DNA of 64,000 bases from NCBI GenBank assembly GCA_021325335.1, contig JAJPHJ010000067.1, forward strand, positions 1 through 64,000. Direction: 5' to 3'. Shown piece by piece: positions 28,309 to 38,553 of this stretch. Position numbers and translations under genes: made by a program. The notes under the pieces are model-generated. The model was not told the origin of the DNA. It made no database searches and saw only the letters and a list, made by a program, of their open reading frames with translations. Every line of letters begins with the position of its first letter. Within the stretch, counting starts at the first letter, position 1. Origin of the DNA: Pseudomonadota bacterium. Its GTDB lineage: Bacteria; Vulcanimicrobiota; Vulcanimicrobiia; Eremiobacterales; Eremiobacteraceae.

Positions 28309-28872
28309 ATGAAAGAAACACTTTATGCGGCGTTTGCGGATTACCGGAATGCGCAGAAGGCTTCGGGAGCGCTGCTCGATCAGGGCGCGCGATCCGAAGA
28401 CTTAAGCGTTGTCGCAACCACCGAGGCATATGAAGGCCGCACGCGAGACCCAGACCAAGTCGAGCGCGGCGCAAAGGGCGGAGTCACGACGACGACCGGA
28501 GCCGACGCGGCCAAAGGCGCTGCGAAGGGCGCCGGAATCGGCGTGGCCGTCGGCGCCGCTGCCGTCGTCGCATCGCTCTTCATCCCCGGCCTGGGACTCG
28601 TCACGGGCGCCGGGGCTCTGGCCACTGCGCTTGGCGCTCTTGCCGGGACCACCGCTGCTGGCGCTGCCGTAGGAGCCATCGGGGGTTATCTGAAGGATCA
28701 AGGCGTTCCCGAGCAGGTCGCGACCCGTTACGAGGATGCAATCAAACACGGCGGCGCATTGCTCGCAGTGTCGCTCCCGTCCGGTGATATGGACCGCGTG
28801 ACGGCAGAACAGATACTGATGAAGTACAACGCGACCGATCTGAACAGTTACGGCGTGCAGCCGCTGAACTAA
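28309..28872 (+). CDS. glycine-zipper general-stress-like membrane protein
   Basis: N-terminal stress-protein-like region followed by Gly/Ala-rich hydrophobic segment. Confidence 0.65.
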   Translation: MKETLYAAFADYRNAQKASGALLDQGARSEDLSVVATTEAYEGRTRDPDQVERGAKGGVTTTTGADAAKGAAKGAGIGVAVGAAAVVASLFIPGLGLVTGAGALATALGALAGTTAAGAAVGAIGGYLKDQGVPEQVATRYEDAIKHGGALLAVSLPSGDMDRVTAEQILMKYNATDLNSYGVQPLN

Positions 28873-28890
28873 GCGGTTTGCGCATCGTCC

Positions 28891-28921
28891 AATCAGGCGG
28901 AGCACTCCGCCTGATTTTTTT
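28891..28921 (+). terminator. rho-independent terminator
   Basis: AATCAGGCGGAG-cact-CCGCCTGATTTTTTT. Confidence 0.9.
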
Positions 28922-28992
28922 GTGCGATCGCTCGTTGAAAGGTGCGCGGATGCTAAGGGAAAGGCGACCGTCCGCTCGCACACGAACGGGCG

Positions 28993-30663
28993 ATGCCGGA
29001 GGACAGCGTCATGCACGGTCCCTCGCATAGCCTCGCGCGCGCCGCTCTGACATTCGTCACCGCAGCGGTCGTGTCGACCCTCGCGGTCTCTGGCGCTCCG
29101 GCGAGCGTCGCCGCAAGTTCGAGCACGGGCTCCGCAACCGGCGTGCGCGCGGACATCCGGGCGATTTTCGACAAGCCTCTTTACAAGCACTCGACGTGGG
29201 GACTGCGCGTGCTCGACGGCAAGAACGTGCTCGTCGATTTCAACTCGCAACGGCAATTCTTCATCGGTTCGGTTCGCAAGGTTTTCAGCGTCGGCCAACT
29301 GCTCAACGCGGTCGGCCCCGGTCATACATACGACACGCCGGTGTACCGGGCGGGCACGATCGACCACGGCATCTTGCACGGCAACCTCATCCTGGTCGCG
29401 TCTGGTGACCTGACCATGGGAGGCCGCACGAATCCCGATGGCACGGTCGCGGTGAGCGATTGGGACCATAACGAAGCCGACGGCTTAGGCAACGCAGTTT
29501 TGACAAAGCCGAATCCGCTCGCGGGTTACGCGCGTCTGGCGCGCGCCGTGCGGGCGGCCGGAGTTAGCCGCATAGCCGGTAACGTGATCATCGACGACCG
29601 GCTGTTCCAGCCATTTTGGTTTCGAGGACAATTCGACGTCCGGCCGATCTTCGTCAATGACGATTGCGTGGACCTGACGATCGTCCCCGGCGGCAAGTCC
29701 GGATCGCTTGCGAACGTCACGTCGCGCCCGCTCTCCACGGCCCTCAAAATCATAAATCAGCTAAGGGTCAGCGGGCCAAAGACCAAAGAGACGCTCAAGA
29801 TCGATCCCATCCTTCCCGCGTGCATCGGCAAGCCCGGCTGCGCGTCAACCATCGCCGGAGTCTTGCCGAACGACTTCCAACCGCCCCTGACCGGCCAGCC
29901 TGCGCTGGTGCAAACCGTTCGCATCGTGCAACCCTCGAACTACGCGCGGACGGTGTTCATCGAAGCGTTGAGAGCCGCGGGGGTCACGGTCGACGCACCG
30001 GCGGTGCAGGAGAACCCGGTCAGCCTGCTTCCCCCGAAAGACTCGTACAGCGCCGCAGACAGAATCGCCCAGCTCGTCGGGTTGCCATATCGCGAAGATG
30101 CCAAATTCGTGTTGAAGATCAGCTATAATATCGGAGCAGACACGAGCTTGATGCTGCTGGGAGTCACGGAAAACGCCAACACGTTCGATGGCGCGCTCGC
30201 GTTCGAACGGCGAAATCTTCTCGCGCACTACGGCATCGCGAGCAGCAGCTACCGGTTCTTCGACGGCAGCGGTGGCGGCGATACGACGGCGACGAACGCC
30301 GCGGTCACGCAGATGCTCGAAGAACTTGCGCGAAGTCCAGCGGCGCCCGCATTTGTCAACGCCCTCCCGATCTTGGGCGTCGACGGTTCGCTCGGTTTTG
30401 TCAAGGATTTCCAATCCGATCCCAGCCTTGCTGGGGCAACCGGGCAAGTTCGGGCCAAGACGGGGACCTACGTGGGGGCGTCTGCCGCCAACACCATGGA
30501 GCTCAAAGGGCAAGCGCTCGGGGGCTACGTCACGACCAAGAGCGGCCGGCATCTGACCTTCCAGCTCGTCGTCAATGACGTTCCGATCAGCAGCATCCCT
30601 GATCTCATTCATGTGTTTCAGGATCAAGGCGCTATAGCCGCGATGCTATGGCGCGACTTTTAA
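28993..30663 (+). CDS. dacB: D-alanyl-D-alanine carboxypeptidase/endopeptidase (PBP4, S13 family)
   Basis: SVRKVFSVGQLLNAVG (SxxK), SYNIGADTSLMLLG (SxN), VRAKTGTYVGASAANTMELKG (KTG). Confidence 0.85.
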   Translation: MPEDSVMHGPSHSLARAALTFVTAAVVSTLAVSGAPASVAASSSTGSATGVRADIRAIFDKPLYKHSTWGLRVLDGKNVLVDFNSQRQFFIGSVRKVFSVGQLLNAVGPGHTYDTPVYRAGTIDHGILHGNLILVASGDLTMGGRTNPDGTVAVSDWDHNEADGLGNAVLTKPNPLAGYARLARAVRAAGVSRIAGNVIIDDRLFQPFWFRGQFDVRPIFVNDDCVDLTIVPGGKSGSLANVTSRPLSTALKIINQLRVSGPKTKETLKIDPILPACIGKPGCASTIAGVLPNDFQPPLTGQPALVQTVRIVQPSNYARTVFIEALRAAGVTVDAPAVQENPVSLLPPKDSYSAADRIAQLVGLPYREDAKFVLKISYNIGADTSLMLLGVTENANTFDGALAFERRNLLAHYGIASSSYRFFDGSGGGDTTATNAAVTQMLEELARSPAAPAFVNALPILGVDGSLGFVKDFQSDPSLAGATGQVRAKTGTYVGASAANTMELKGQALGGYVTTKSGRHLTFQLVVNDVPISSIPDLIHVFQDQGAIAAMLWRDF

Positions 30664-30674
30664 GAGGTTCGCCC

Positions 30675-31658
30675 ATGACACGCATCCGCAAAATACTCGC
30701 AGCAGCCTCGCTTGCGCTTGCTTTACTGCCCGCTTTGGCCGGGTGCAGCAACACTGGCGGCGCGCATTCGGCAGCCACCTCGAACGCGAATCTGCCCAGT
30801 CTGCGGATTGCCATGATCACGCACCAAGCACCGGGCGACACCTTTTGGGACATCATTCGGCGCGGAGCCGAGGCGGCGGCCGCCAAGGACAACGTGCAGC
30901 TCATCTACTCCAACGACCAGAACGCGAGCGGCCAAGCGGTGCTCATCCAAAACGCCATCGACCAGCACGTCGACGGCATCGCGGTGACGCTGCCGACGCC
31001 GGATGCGCTCGCGGGTGCGATCGCCAAGGCGCAGCGCGCCGGCATTCCGATCGTCGCGTTCAACGCCGGCTTCGACGCCTGGAAACGCCTCGGCATTCCG
31101 ATGTACATCGGACAGGATGAGATGCTCGCCGGACGTGCGGCTGGGCAGCGTTTGAGCCAAGAAGGCGCACGTCACGTGCTGTGCGTGATTCAATCACAAG
31201 GCGAAGTCCAGTTGGAAGCGCGTTGCGCGGGCGTGCAGCAGGGCTTGACGAACGGCCGCACCGAGAAGATTTACGTCAACGGCGCGGATATGCCGTCGGT
31301 GCGCTCGACGATCACGGCCAAGTTGCAGCAGGATCCCAGCATCGACTACGTCGTTGCGCTCGGCGCCCCGTTCGCGCTCACCATCGTGGACTGCGTGAAG
31401 GCAGCCGGCAGCAAGGCCAAAGTCGCGACCTTCGATACGAACAAGCAACTCGTGAGCGCGATCGAGCAGGGCAGCGTGCGCTGGGCCATCGACCAGCAGC
31501 CCTACGTGCAAGGATACGAAGCGATCGACGCGCTGTGGCTATACATCACAAACGGCGACGTGCTCGGCGGCGAACAGCCGATCTTGACCGGACCAGCGTT
31601 CCTCGACGCTCGCAACATCGCCCGCGTGGCGAGTTACGCTGCCAAAGGGACGAGGTGA
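30675..31658 (+). CDS. sugar ABC transporter substrate-binding lipoprotein
   Basis: lipobox LAGC; periplasmic binding protein motifs (IAMITHQAPGDTFWDIIRRGAEAAA...IPIVAFNAGF). Confidence 0.9.
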   Translation: MTRIRKILAAASLALALLPALAGCSNTGGAHSAATSNANLPSLRIAMITHQAPGDTFWDIIRRGAEAAAAKDNVQLIYSNDQNASGQAVLIQNAIDQHVDGIAVTLPTPDALAGAIAKAQRAGIPIVAFNAGFDAWKRLGIPMYIGQDEMLAGRAAGQRLSQEGARHVLCVIQSQGEVQLEARCAGVQQGLTNGRTEKIYVNGADMPSVRSTITAKLQQDPSIDYVVALGAPFALTIVDCVKAAGSKAKVATFDTNKQLVSAIEQGSVRWAIDQQPYVQGYEAIDALWLYITNGDVLGGEQPILTGPAFLDARNIARVASYAAKGTR

Positions 31659-32692
31659 CATCGCAGCTCGCCTCTCAGCGAGTCGCGCGCCGGTCCTCTT
31701 TGCGCATCTTCTTGATGCGGCCGGAAGTCGGCTCGCTCATCGGCGCTCTCATCGTCGTCGTATTTTTTTCGGTGATGGCGCCCTCGATCCGGCACCCGGG
31801 TTCCGTCAGCACCGTGCTGTATCAGAGCTCCACGCTTGGGATCATGGCGGTCGGCGTAGCCTTGCTCATGATCGGCGGGGAGTTCGATCTCTCGGCAGGG
31901 GTTGCCGTGATCACCTCGGCGCTCGCTGCATCGATGTTCGCCTATCAACTCGGCACGAACGTCTGGGTCGGCGTTGGTTTCGCGCTGCTCGTCTCGCTCG
32001 CGATCGGCGCCTTCAATGGCTGGTTGCTCGTGCGGACCGGTCTGCCGAGTTTCTTGGTCACGCTCGGCACATTCCTCATGCTGCAAGGCGCCAACCTCGC
32101 CGTGACCCGGCTCGTCACCGGGAACGTGGCGACGAATGATATCTCCAACATGGCGGGCTTCAATTCTGCGCGTTCGATCTTCGCGTCCACGTTCAACGTC
32201 GGCGGTACCGACGTGAGCGTGAGCATCTTGTGGTGGCTCGCGCTCGTCGCGCTGGGTACCTGGATCCTCTTGCGCACGCGGGTGGGCAATTGGATCTTCG
32301 CGGTCGGGGGCAATGCGCGGAGCGCGCGCGCAGTCGGCGTGCCGATCGTCCAGACCAAGGTAGGCTTGTTCATGGCGGTCGGGTTGTGCGCGTGGATCTC
32401 AGGCATGCATCAATTGTTTGAGTACAACACCGTGCAATCCGGAGGTGGGGTCGGGTTGGAGCTCGAGTATATCGTCGCGGCGGTCGTCGGAGGCTGCCTG
32501 CTCACCGGCGGGTACGGATCGGTGATCGGCGCTGCCATCGGCGCTCTCATCTTCGGCGTCGTCAGCCAAGGGGTGGTCTACGCGGATTGGAATCCCGATT
32601 GGTTCAAGTTCTTCCTCGGAGCCATGCTCTTGCTCGCCACCCTCGTGAACATGCTCGTCCGCCATCAGGTCAATAGGAAACAGCCAGCATGA
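31655..32692 (+). CDS. sugar ABC transporter permease
   Basis: multiple TM segments, FDLSAGV..., [18 protein letters not shown] start overlapping the upstream TGA; track ORF begins 31181. Confidence 0.9.
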   Translation: MTSQLASQRVARRSSLRIFLMRPEVGSLIGALIVVVFFSVMAPSIRHPGSVSTVLYQSSTLGIMAVGVALLMIGGEFDLSAGVAVITSALAASMFAYQLGTNVWVGVGFALLVSLAIGAFNGWLLVRTGLPSFLVTLGTFLMLQGANLAVTRLVTGNVATNDISNMAGFNSARSIFASTFNVGGTDVSVSILWWLALVALGTWILLRTRVGNWIFAVGGNARSARAVGVPIVQTKVGLFMAVGLCAWISGMHQLFEYNTVQSGGGVGLELEYIVAAVVGGCLLTGGYGSVIGAAIGALIFGVVSQGVVYADWNPDWFKFFLGAMLLLATLVNMLVRHQVNRKQPA

Positions 32693-33477
32693 CGGATGCC
32701 AGCGCCGTGCCAGCGGTCGTGCAGCTCTCCAATGTCAGCAAGTACTATGGCAATATTTGCGCGCTCTCCGATATCAATCTCACCGTGCGGCGCGGCGAGG
32801 TCACCTGCATCCTGGGCGACAACGGCGCCGGCAAATCAACGCTGATCAAAATCATCTCGGGCATGCATCCCCACGATGCGGGCGTCGTGCGCGTGCACGG
32901 CAAGGATATCCACTTCGCCTCGCCCCGCGAGGCGCTCGATTTCGGGATCGCGACCGTCTACCAAGATCTCGCTCTCGTTCCGTTGATGTCGGTCTGGCGC
33001 AATTTCTTTCTCGGTTCTGAGATTACCACGGGGATGTGGCCGTTTCGCCGGCTCGATGTCGAGCGGATGCGCCGCGTTGCAGACGAAGAATTGAAAAATT
33101 TAGGCATCGATCTGCCCGACATCGACGCGCCCATCGCCCAACTTTCCGGCGGCGAGATGCAAGTGGTGGCGATCGCCCGCGCCATTCATTTCGGCGCTCA
33201 GGTGCTGATCCTCGACGAGCCGACCGCGGCTTTAGGCGTGAAACAGTCAGGCGTCGTTTTGAAATATATCGCAGCGGCGCGAGATGCTGGACTTGGCGTC
33301 ATCTTCATCAGCCACAATCCTCACCACGCATACTTGGTCGGTGATCATTTCGCCGTGCTCAATTTGGGGCGCATGGAGCTCGACGCAAAGCGCGCGGAGC
33401 TCTCCATCGAGCAGCTGGTCCGCCATATGGCCGGCGGCGCCGAGCTGCAGGCGCTCGAGCACGAAATGCATCGTTGA
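32689..33477 (+). CDS. sugar ABC transporter ATP-binding protein (single NBD)
   Basis: GDNGAGKST Walker [15 protein letters not shown] signature, [10 protein letters not shown] Walker B. Confidence 0.95.
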   Translation: MTDASAVPAVVQLSNVSKYYGNICALSDINLTVRRGEVTCILGDNGAGKSTLIKIISGMHPHDAGVVRVHGKDIHFASPREALDFGIATVYQDLALVPLMSVWRNFFLGSEITTGMWPFRRLDVERMRRVADEELKNLGIDLPDIDAPIAQLSGGEMQVVAIARAIHFGAQVLILDEPTAALGVKQSGVVLKYIAAARDAGLGVIFISHNPHHAYLVGDHFAVLNLGRMELDAKRAELSIEQLVRHMAGGAELQALEHEMHR

Positions 33478-33497
33478 AACGGAGCGCGTAAAAAGAC

Positions 33498-33517
33498 GGG
33501 ACCGTGATGACGGTCCC
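33498..33517 (+). terminator. hairpin downstream of the ABC operon
   Basis: GGGACCGT-gatg-ACGGTCCC, short T-run. Confidence 0.5.
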
Positions 33518-33543
33518 ATCTTTCGCAGTAGAGGTCGCTTGGC

Positions 33544-33894
33544 TTAGTAGATCGCGGTCGCGTAAAAGGTGCCGTCGAGCCAGTAGCCGTACGCGACGAC
33601 CATTCGCCCCGCCGCGACCTTACCGGTCTGTTTGGCGTCGAGCGCAGGTTGGTCGTTGATGACCACAGAGCGATTGCTCTGTTGCAGCGTGACCAAGTGA
33701 CCGCTCACGGATGTGATCGTACCTGTCACCTGGTCGTGTCGCAGATGATCATTATCCGGCGGGCAGTTGCCGTTGGGCACCCAGGTATCGTTGACCCACG
33801 TACCGCAGCTCGTGTCCATGTAGGTCTGATCCGCGAGCGCAGGCGCCAAGCCGAACGCCGCGATCAGACCGAGTATCAGCACTAAGCGTTTCAT
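33544..33894 (-). CDS. secreted hypothetical protein
   Basis: signal peptide MKRLVLILGLIAAFGLAPALA. Confidence 0.7.
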   Translation of the reverse strand: MKRLVLILGLIAAFGLAPALADQTYMDTSCGTWVNDTWVPNGNCPPDNDHLRHDQVTGTITSVSGHLVTLQQSNRSVVINDQPALDAKQTGKVAAGRMVVAYGYWLDGTFYATAIY

Positions 33895-33972
33895 TGGTAA
33901 CCCCCCTTTCGAGCTCTTATACCCGAAGGATGGCAGCTTCTAAAACATCGAGCGCCTGGTTGTTCCGGTGAG

Positions 33973-34548
33973 ATGTTGGGTAAAGACGCCCATATGGAGA
34001 CCACGCCCTTCGCCACCAGCACACCAGCTCGCGCAGTGACCCCCGCCCCAAGTGCGGTCGTTCTAGGACTGCCCGAACCAAATGAGATCAGGCGCTTTGG
34101 ATGGGTCGAACCATGGCTTGCGCGCGGCGCTGCGCCCAGCGCCCGGGGCTGGCGGTGGCTCGCCGATAACGAGTTCGATATCGCCGTCAACTTGCGCATG
34201 CGCAAAGAGAGCAAAGCTGCTTCCAAAGCCAATCCGCGCCTTCATTGCATCCACATCCCCGTCAAGAACAACTGTGCGCCGACGGATGAACAAGCATTAC
34301 GCTGGCTGCAGATATGCAAAGCGAATCACCGGCGCAGCCGAATCTTCATCCACTGCGATTTGGGCGAAGGACGCACGTCGACATTTGTGGCGCTCTTTCA
34401 AATAGCGCAGATTTTGCCGCTCGATGAAGTGATCCGAGCGCAACAACGATACGGTTTCAAACCGGATACAGAAAACAAGCTGCAGGCGCGCTACCTCGCT
34501 GACTTCTCTCGGCGCGTGCAAAACAACGAGCTGCTAGTCCGTACCTAA
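33973..34548 (+). CDS. dual-specificity/tyrosine phosphatase-like protein
   Basis: IHCDLGEGRTSTFVAL matches HCx5R(S/T). Confidence 0.75.
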   Translation: MLGKDAHMETTPFATSTPARAVTPAPSAVVLGLPEPNEIRRFGWVEPWLARGAAPSARGWRWLADNEFDIAVNLRMRKESKAASKANPRLHCIHIPVKNNCAPTDEQALRWLQICKANHRRSRIFIHCDLGEGRTSTFVALFQIAQILPLDEVIRAQQRYGFKPDTENKLQARYLADFSRRVQNNELLVRT

Positions 34549-34571
34549 ATCCAGCCGTCGTATGATGGACT

Positions 34572-34949
34572 ATGGCTGTTAGGGCGCTGGGGGCACTCGT
34601 CTTGTTTTCAGTAGACGTTGATCGCACGGTTACGTTCTACCGGGCACTCGGCGTGCAGTTCGAGATCGAGCAGCACGACGAAGGGGAGCCTCATTATGCT
34701 TGCGATTTAGACGGGACCCACTTCGCTATTTTCCCAGCACCCTCCGGAGCTGCCCCTCCATTCCGAAGTGGTGGCTGCACTTTTCCTGGATTCGTCGTTG
34801 AATCGGTGGCAGCATCGCTCGAAGCGGCGCGAGTGCTTGGAGCCAACGTCATCGAAGAGCCTAGCCCCTATCCATGGGGACTTCGAGCAGTACTTGAAGA
34901 TCCGGACGGACGTCCGGTTGAGATATTCGAGCCCAAACCGCCCAATTAG
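34572..34949 (+). CDS. VOC/glyoxalase family protein
   Basis: LVLFSVDVDRTVTFYRALGVQFE...VLEDPDGRPVEIFEP. Confidence 0.9.
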   Translation: MAVRALGALVLFSVDVDRTVTFYRALGVQFEIEQHDEGEPHYACDLDGTHFAIFPAPSGAAPPFRSGGCTFPGFVVESVAASLEAARVLGANVIEEPSPYPWGLRAVLEDPDGRPVEIFEPKPPN

Positions 34950-34956
34950 ACCCAGG

Positions 34957-36210
34957 CTACAGTAAGGCTTGGGGTTCGTTGTTGGCGGGAGCGCCTTCTT
35001 GTCGATCGCTTCTGATCACGACATCGATCTCATGAAGTTCGTGCTCGATTTCGAATCGCAAGCCTTCGGCGATCTCTTCGATCGAGGCGGCATTCTGCTT
35101 GATCGAGCTTGCCTTCTTGTTGATGTCTGCGAAGCGCTCGCAGGCTTTCTGAACGCGAGTGATGACCGAGGCGAGCTTGTTGGCGTCGAGTTTGGTTGAA
35201 AGCTCTTGCCGCCGTGTGAGCACTGCCATCGCTCTGGCAACCCGATAGCTGCTTTCGAGGTAGAAGTCAGCACGCTCAGGGTGGTCTAGATCCAGCCCCA
35301 CCAGAATGTCGTTGTCAACGATTCGAACCGCACCCACCTCGACAGGGCAGCATTCTTGAGAGAAGACCATCACCCCGATGGCAGCGCCACGGTTCTCTCG
35401 CGCCTGCTTCAGTTCTTCAAGTGCGCTCCGAAGGGTATAGCCCTCTTTCTTTTTGGCTTCGATCACGATTCTCACGCCTGCCGCGCCCGAGTCCGAGGCA
35501 AGCGTGCTCAGATAATCACCCGTCTTGCGTCGGGCGGTGTTACCTGGGGTTGCGGTCAGATTCTCGCTGAGATCGCCCATCGAACGACAAACCTCAGCGA
35601 ACCGATCGTACACGTCGGATTCGAAGTCGCGACCTTTTTGCGTTCCCCTGATCGCCTCCTCAGCTCGTCCGCGCTCTAGGCCGTGGAGCTCTTTCAAGTC
35701 CGCGAAGAACCGACCCATGTCGGATTTGATCTGTTCGATTTGCGCACTCATCGCACTCTGCAGCCGCGTCAAGGCCGAGTCGTTCTTGTCGAGGGAGAAT
35801 TGCGAGAGGACGCCGGCAGCTGTTTCTTGCAACTTCGCATCCACCGACTTCTCAATGCGTTGCAACAGTCCCAAACTGTTCAGCGGATCGACGACCTTGC
35901 CGAACTCGCTTTCCGGGCCAACTTGGTCTCTCATTAATCCCGATAGTTCGCGCGAGAAGTCGCGCGTGTACTCCTCGAGGTTACGCTCCAACTCGCCGAA
36001 CTTGCGATCCACGATGCTGGTATCAAGCGCTGGCGTGACCGATCGTAAGGCAATAACTCCGACCCGCAATGCTTCCAGCGCTTTGCCCTCGCGCTCCTCA
36101 GGAGGGAAACTTTGAAGGTAATCGATGACATCGGTATCTTCGATGTGCAATTGCAGAAGGAGAGAAGCTCCCGGTTTGCCAGGATTACAATCGCCGTTTA
36201 ATACCTGCAT
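34957..36210 (-). CDS. putative PD-(D/E)XK-like nuclease domain protein with coiled coil
   Basis: RDFESDVYDRFAEV...RKTGDYLSTL...RIVIEAKKKEGYTLRSALEELKQARENRGAAIGVMVF. Confidence 0.55.
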   Translation of the reverse strand: MQVLNGDCNPGKPGASLLLQLHIEDTDVIDYLQSFPPEEREGKALEALRVGVIALRSVTPALDTSIVDRKFGELERNLEEYTRDFSRELSGLMRDQVGPESEFGKVVDPLNSLGLLQRIEKSVDAKLQETAAGVLSQFSLDKNDSALTRLQSAMSAQIEQIKSDMGRFFADLKELHGLERGRAEEAIRGTQKGRDFESDVYDRFAEVCRSMGDLSENLTATPGNTARRKTGDYLSTLASDSGAAGVRIVIEAKKKEGYTLRSALEELKQARENRGAAIGVMVFSQECCPVEVGAVRIVDNDILVGLDLDHPERADFYLESSYRVARAMAVLTRRQELSTKLDANKLASVITRVQKACERFADINKKASSIKQNAASIEEIAEGLRFEIEHELHEIDVVIRSDRQEGAPANNEPQALL

Positions 36211-36339
36211 GGGTCTTCCTCACGATCTTATTGACGCGGGCAGCAGGGACACGCCATCTAAAGTATAGCCTCGCCCTGCCCGCGAACATAAGCCGGGCGC
36301 ATTTCAACCGGGTCATTTCCTGACACCCTGCCGCTACGA

Positions 36340-37416
36340 ATGTCGGTGCATATGAAGCAAGAAGCTTATAATCGTTTGCTCCGCGAGCTCGACGCGAAGC
36401 GTTCCATCACGGTGAAGCGGGCGAAAGAGCTCTACGGCGCCGACTTCTCCGAGAGCACGTGGAAGCGCCTCAAAAAGACGCTCGAGCGCGTCCATGGCTG
36501 CAAGTTGACCTGGAGTGTAAAAACGAAGTCGTTCAAAGTACCTTCGACCTGGACGCTCTATCCGAGCATCGATCCCGGCAAGCGCGACCAGCTGGCCATC
36601 TTGCGAGCTGCGGCCGCACTCGTCGGGGCACCCTTGACCGATCAGATCAGCGCTTTCATCGACAAACTCGACCGCGAACTCGAGCAACGCGATCCCGAAT
36701 CGCACGCGAAGTCTCCGCTGCGCCAGCCAGCGCCAAGAGCCGACAAGGACTTCTTCACAAGGCTCAACAGCATCGAAATGGCTATCCGGCGGCGCAACAT
36801 CATCACGATCGGCTATCGGAAGTCGGCCGGCGGGAAGCTTGAGGAGCGGACCATAGCCCCCTACGAGATCCACAACCACGCAGGCCGTTTCTACGTTTGG
36901 GCCACGGACGAAGGAGGCATCAAACCCAAGTTCTTCGCGCTCGATCGGATCGAGAATCTGACCAGCGACGTCGACGATAGGTTCGACCGAGACCCGCGGT
37001 TGAGCCTGGACGAAGAGCTTCGTCATAGCTTTGGTATCTGGGTGGGTCCGGGCAGGCCGCAGACAATCGAAGTGGAGATCCGAGAGAACCGCGCTGCGGA
37101 CGTCCGCGCTCGCCGTTGGCCTGCCGAGACGTCTTGTACGACTCTGGCTGACGGGCACGTGCGCATCACCTTCAGCGTGACCGACCCACGGGAGATCGTC
37201 GCCTGGGTCTTGAGCTTCGGTGGCGACGCGTGGATTCGCCAGCCAGCTGGTGCTGCGAAGCTCGCCTACGAGCTCGCGCAAAAGGCGGCCGCCAGCCACA
37301 AGTGGGCTCGAGACGTTCCCGAGGACGAGGGGCTCATGCGCTTTGATTGGGGCGTGGATGGGCTACCGCTCGAGCGCCGAGTTACAGCGCTTACTTCGAA
37401 AGCGCCGCCGCCGTGA
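36340..37416 (+). CDS. WYL-domain transcriptional regulator
   Basis: IEMAIRRRNIITIGYRKSAGGKLEERTIAPYEIHNHAGRFYVWATDE...KFFALDRIENL. Confidence 0.88.
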   Translation: MSVHMKQEAYNRLLRELDAKRSITVKRAKELYGADFSESTWKRLKKTLERVHGCKLTWSVKTKSFKVPSTWTLYPSIDPGKRDQLAILRAAAALVGAPLTDQISAFIDKLDRELEQRDPESHAKSPLRQPAPRADKDFFTRLNSIEMAIRRRNIITIGYRKSAGGKLEERTIAPYEIHNHAGRFYVWATDEGGIKPKFFALDRIENLTSDVDDRFDRDPRLSLDEELRHSFGIWVGPGRPQTIEVEIRENRAADVRARRWPAETSCTTLADGHVRITFSVTDPREIVAWVLSFGGDAWIRQPAGAAKLAYELAQKAAASHKWARDVPEDEGLMRFDWGVDGLPLERRVTALTSKAPPP

Positions 37417-37981
37417 CGATGGCTGCCGCGAGTGCGAGTTTGTGATCCTTGTTCCATGGCGGCCCGACCTTTCGGCGCACTTCGAGAAAGTACGTGTCGA
37501 AGTTCTCGACGTGCAACGCCTCGCCGGCCGAGCCTAGCACCTCCTTGGCGTCATACCAATAGACAGGCACACCGCGCGCCTCGGCGGCGGACGCAAGAGC
37601 TTTGCGGTACATCACCCAGTCGGCAACGTTTCGTGCACGATAGTCCTTGATTCGTTCGGCAATCGTGGCTGGCAACTGTGGACAACTGCGAAGGGCGATG
37701 CCAAGGATCTGTGGGACCGCCGTGGCCACGGCCTCCAGCGCAAATACCGCATATTTCTTGGCTGAAATGCGAACCTGCCCAACCAGAGCCACGGCTCTGT
37801 CGATCGGGAGCAGCTGGCCTTCGTGATGATGAGGAAGACCCGGCAAGGCATCGTCCACAAGCTCCACGCGACGGCGATCGAGGAGCGTCCCATCGCGAGC
37901 CACCGTCACCAACACCGCCCAACCGCCGTGATCCGATACTCCGATGATGCCGCCGCTCTTCGACAAATTTCTTGCTCCCAT
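37391..37981 (-). CDS. hypothetical protein, possibly RNase H-like fold
   Basis: GVSDHGGWAVLVTVARDGTLLDRRRVELVDDALPGLPHHHEGQ...; convergent overlap with the WYL gene. Confidence 0.55.
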   Translation of the reverse strand: MGARNLSKSGGIIGVSDHGGWAVLVTVARDGTLLDRRRVELVDDALPGLPHHHEGQLLPIDRAVALVGQVRISAKKYAVFALEAVATAVPQILGIALRSCPQLPATIAERIKDYRARNVADWVMYRKALASAAEARGVPVYWYDAKEVLGSAGEALHVENFDTYFLEVRRKVGPPWNKDHKLALAAAIVTAAALSK

Positions 37982-38085
37982 CCAGCTTACTGACAGCCAA
38001 ATTCTGACCCGGTCAAAATTTGAGCACCTTGGTGACCCCGGTGAGTTGCGCTAAAATTCGCAGTACCCTTACTGGAGGTGCTACC

Positions 38086-38553
38086 ATGAACAACTCATTA
38101 GTCGAAGTCCCGCCACTCTTCTTCACGGCGCATTGCCAAGTGAGATATATCGAGCGCTTTTTGGATAAAGAAGCCGTCCGTGAGGCTCGCCGGGAGACAA
38201 AATCCGATGCCCTCATCCTTCAAGCGCTCATGGGCGAGTTTGCAGACGATTTGCGGCACTTCCGCCACGTCGTGCAGGTTGGGTACTTTAACACGATCCA
38301 GAAGGCTGGTCAGTTCGTCGAAGGCACGAGCTACCGTCTGAACCTCGGGCCCCTCTCAGTGGCCATTGAGGGGAACCTCTGCAAGACGACGATCTGCAAA
38401 CACCATCCGCCCGCGCCTTCGGACCCCCAAGATGACTACCGTACCTCTGATGAGGTTAAAGAATCCGGCGAGCCTACGCCAGCCTGTCCTCAAATTGACG
38501 ACGTGTCGTATCATCCAGGAACAACAGGTAGCAGCCCTTCAGTCCTCTCGTGA
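38086..38553 (+). CDS. hypothetical protein
   Basis: MNNSLVEVPPLFFTAHCQVRYIERFLDKEAV...; GGAGG RBS upstream; track ORF begins 38020. Confidence 0.55.
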   Translation: MNNSLVEVPPLFFTAHCQVRYIERFLDKEAVREARRETKSDALILQALMGEFADDLRHFRHVVQVGYFNTIQKAGQFVEGTSYRLNLGPLSVAIEGNLCKTTICKHHPPAPSDPQDDYRTSDEVKESGEPTPACPQIDDVSYHPGTTGSSPSVLS

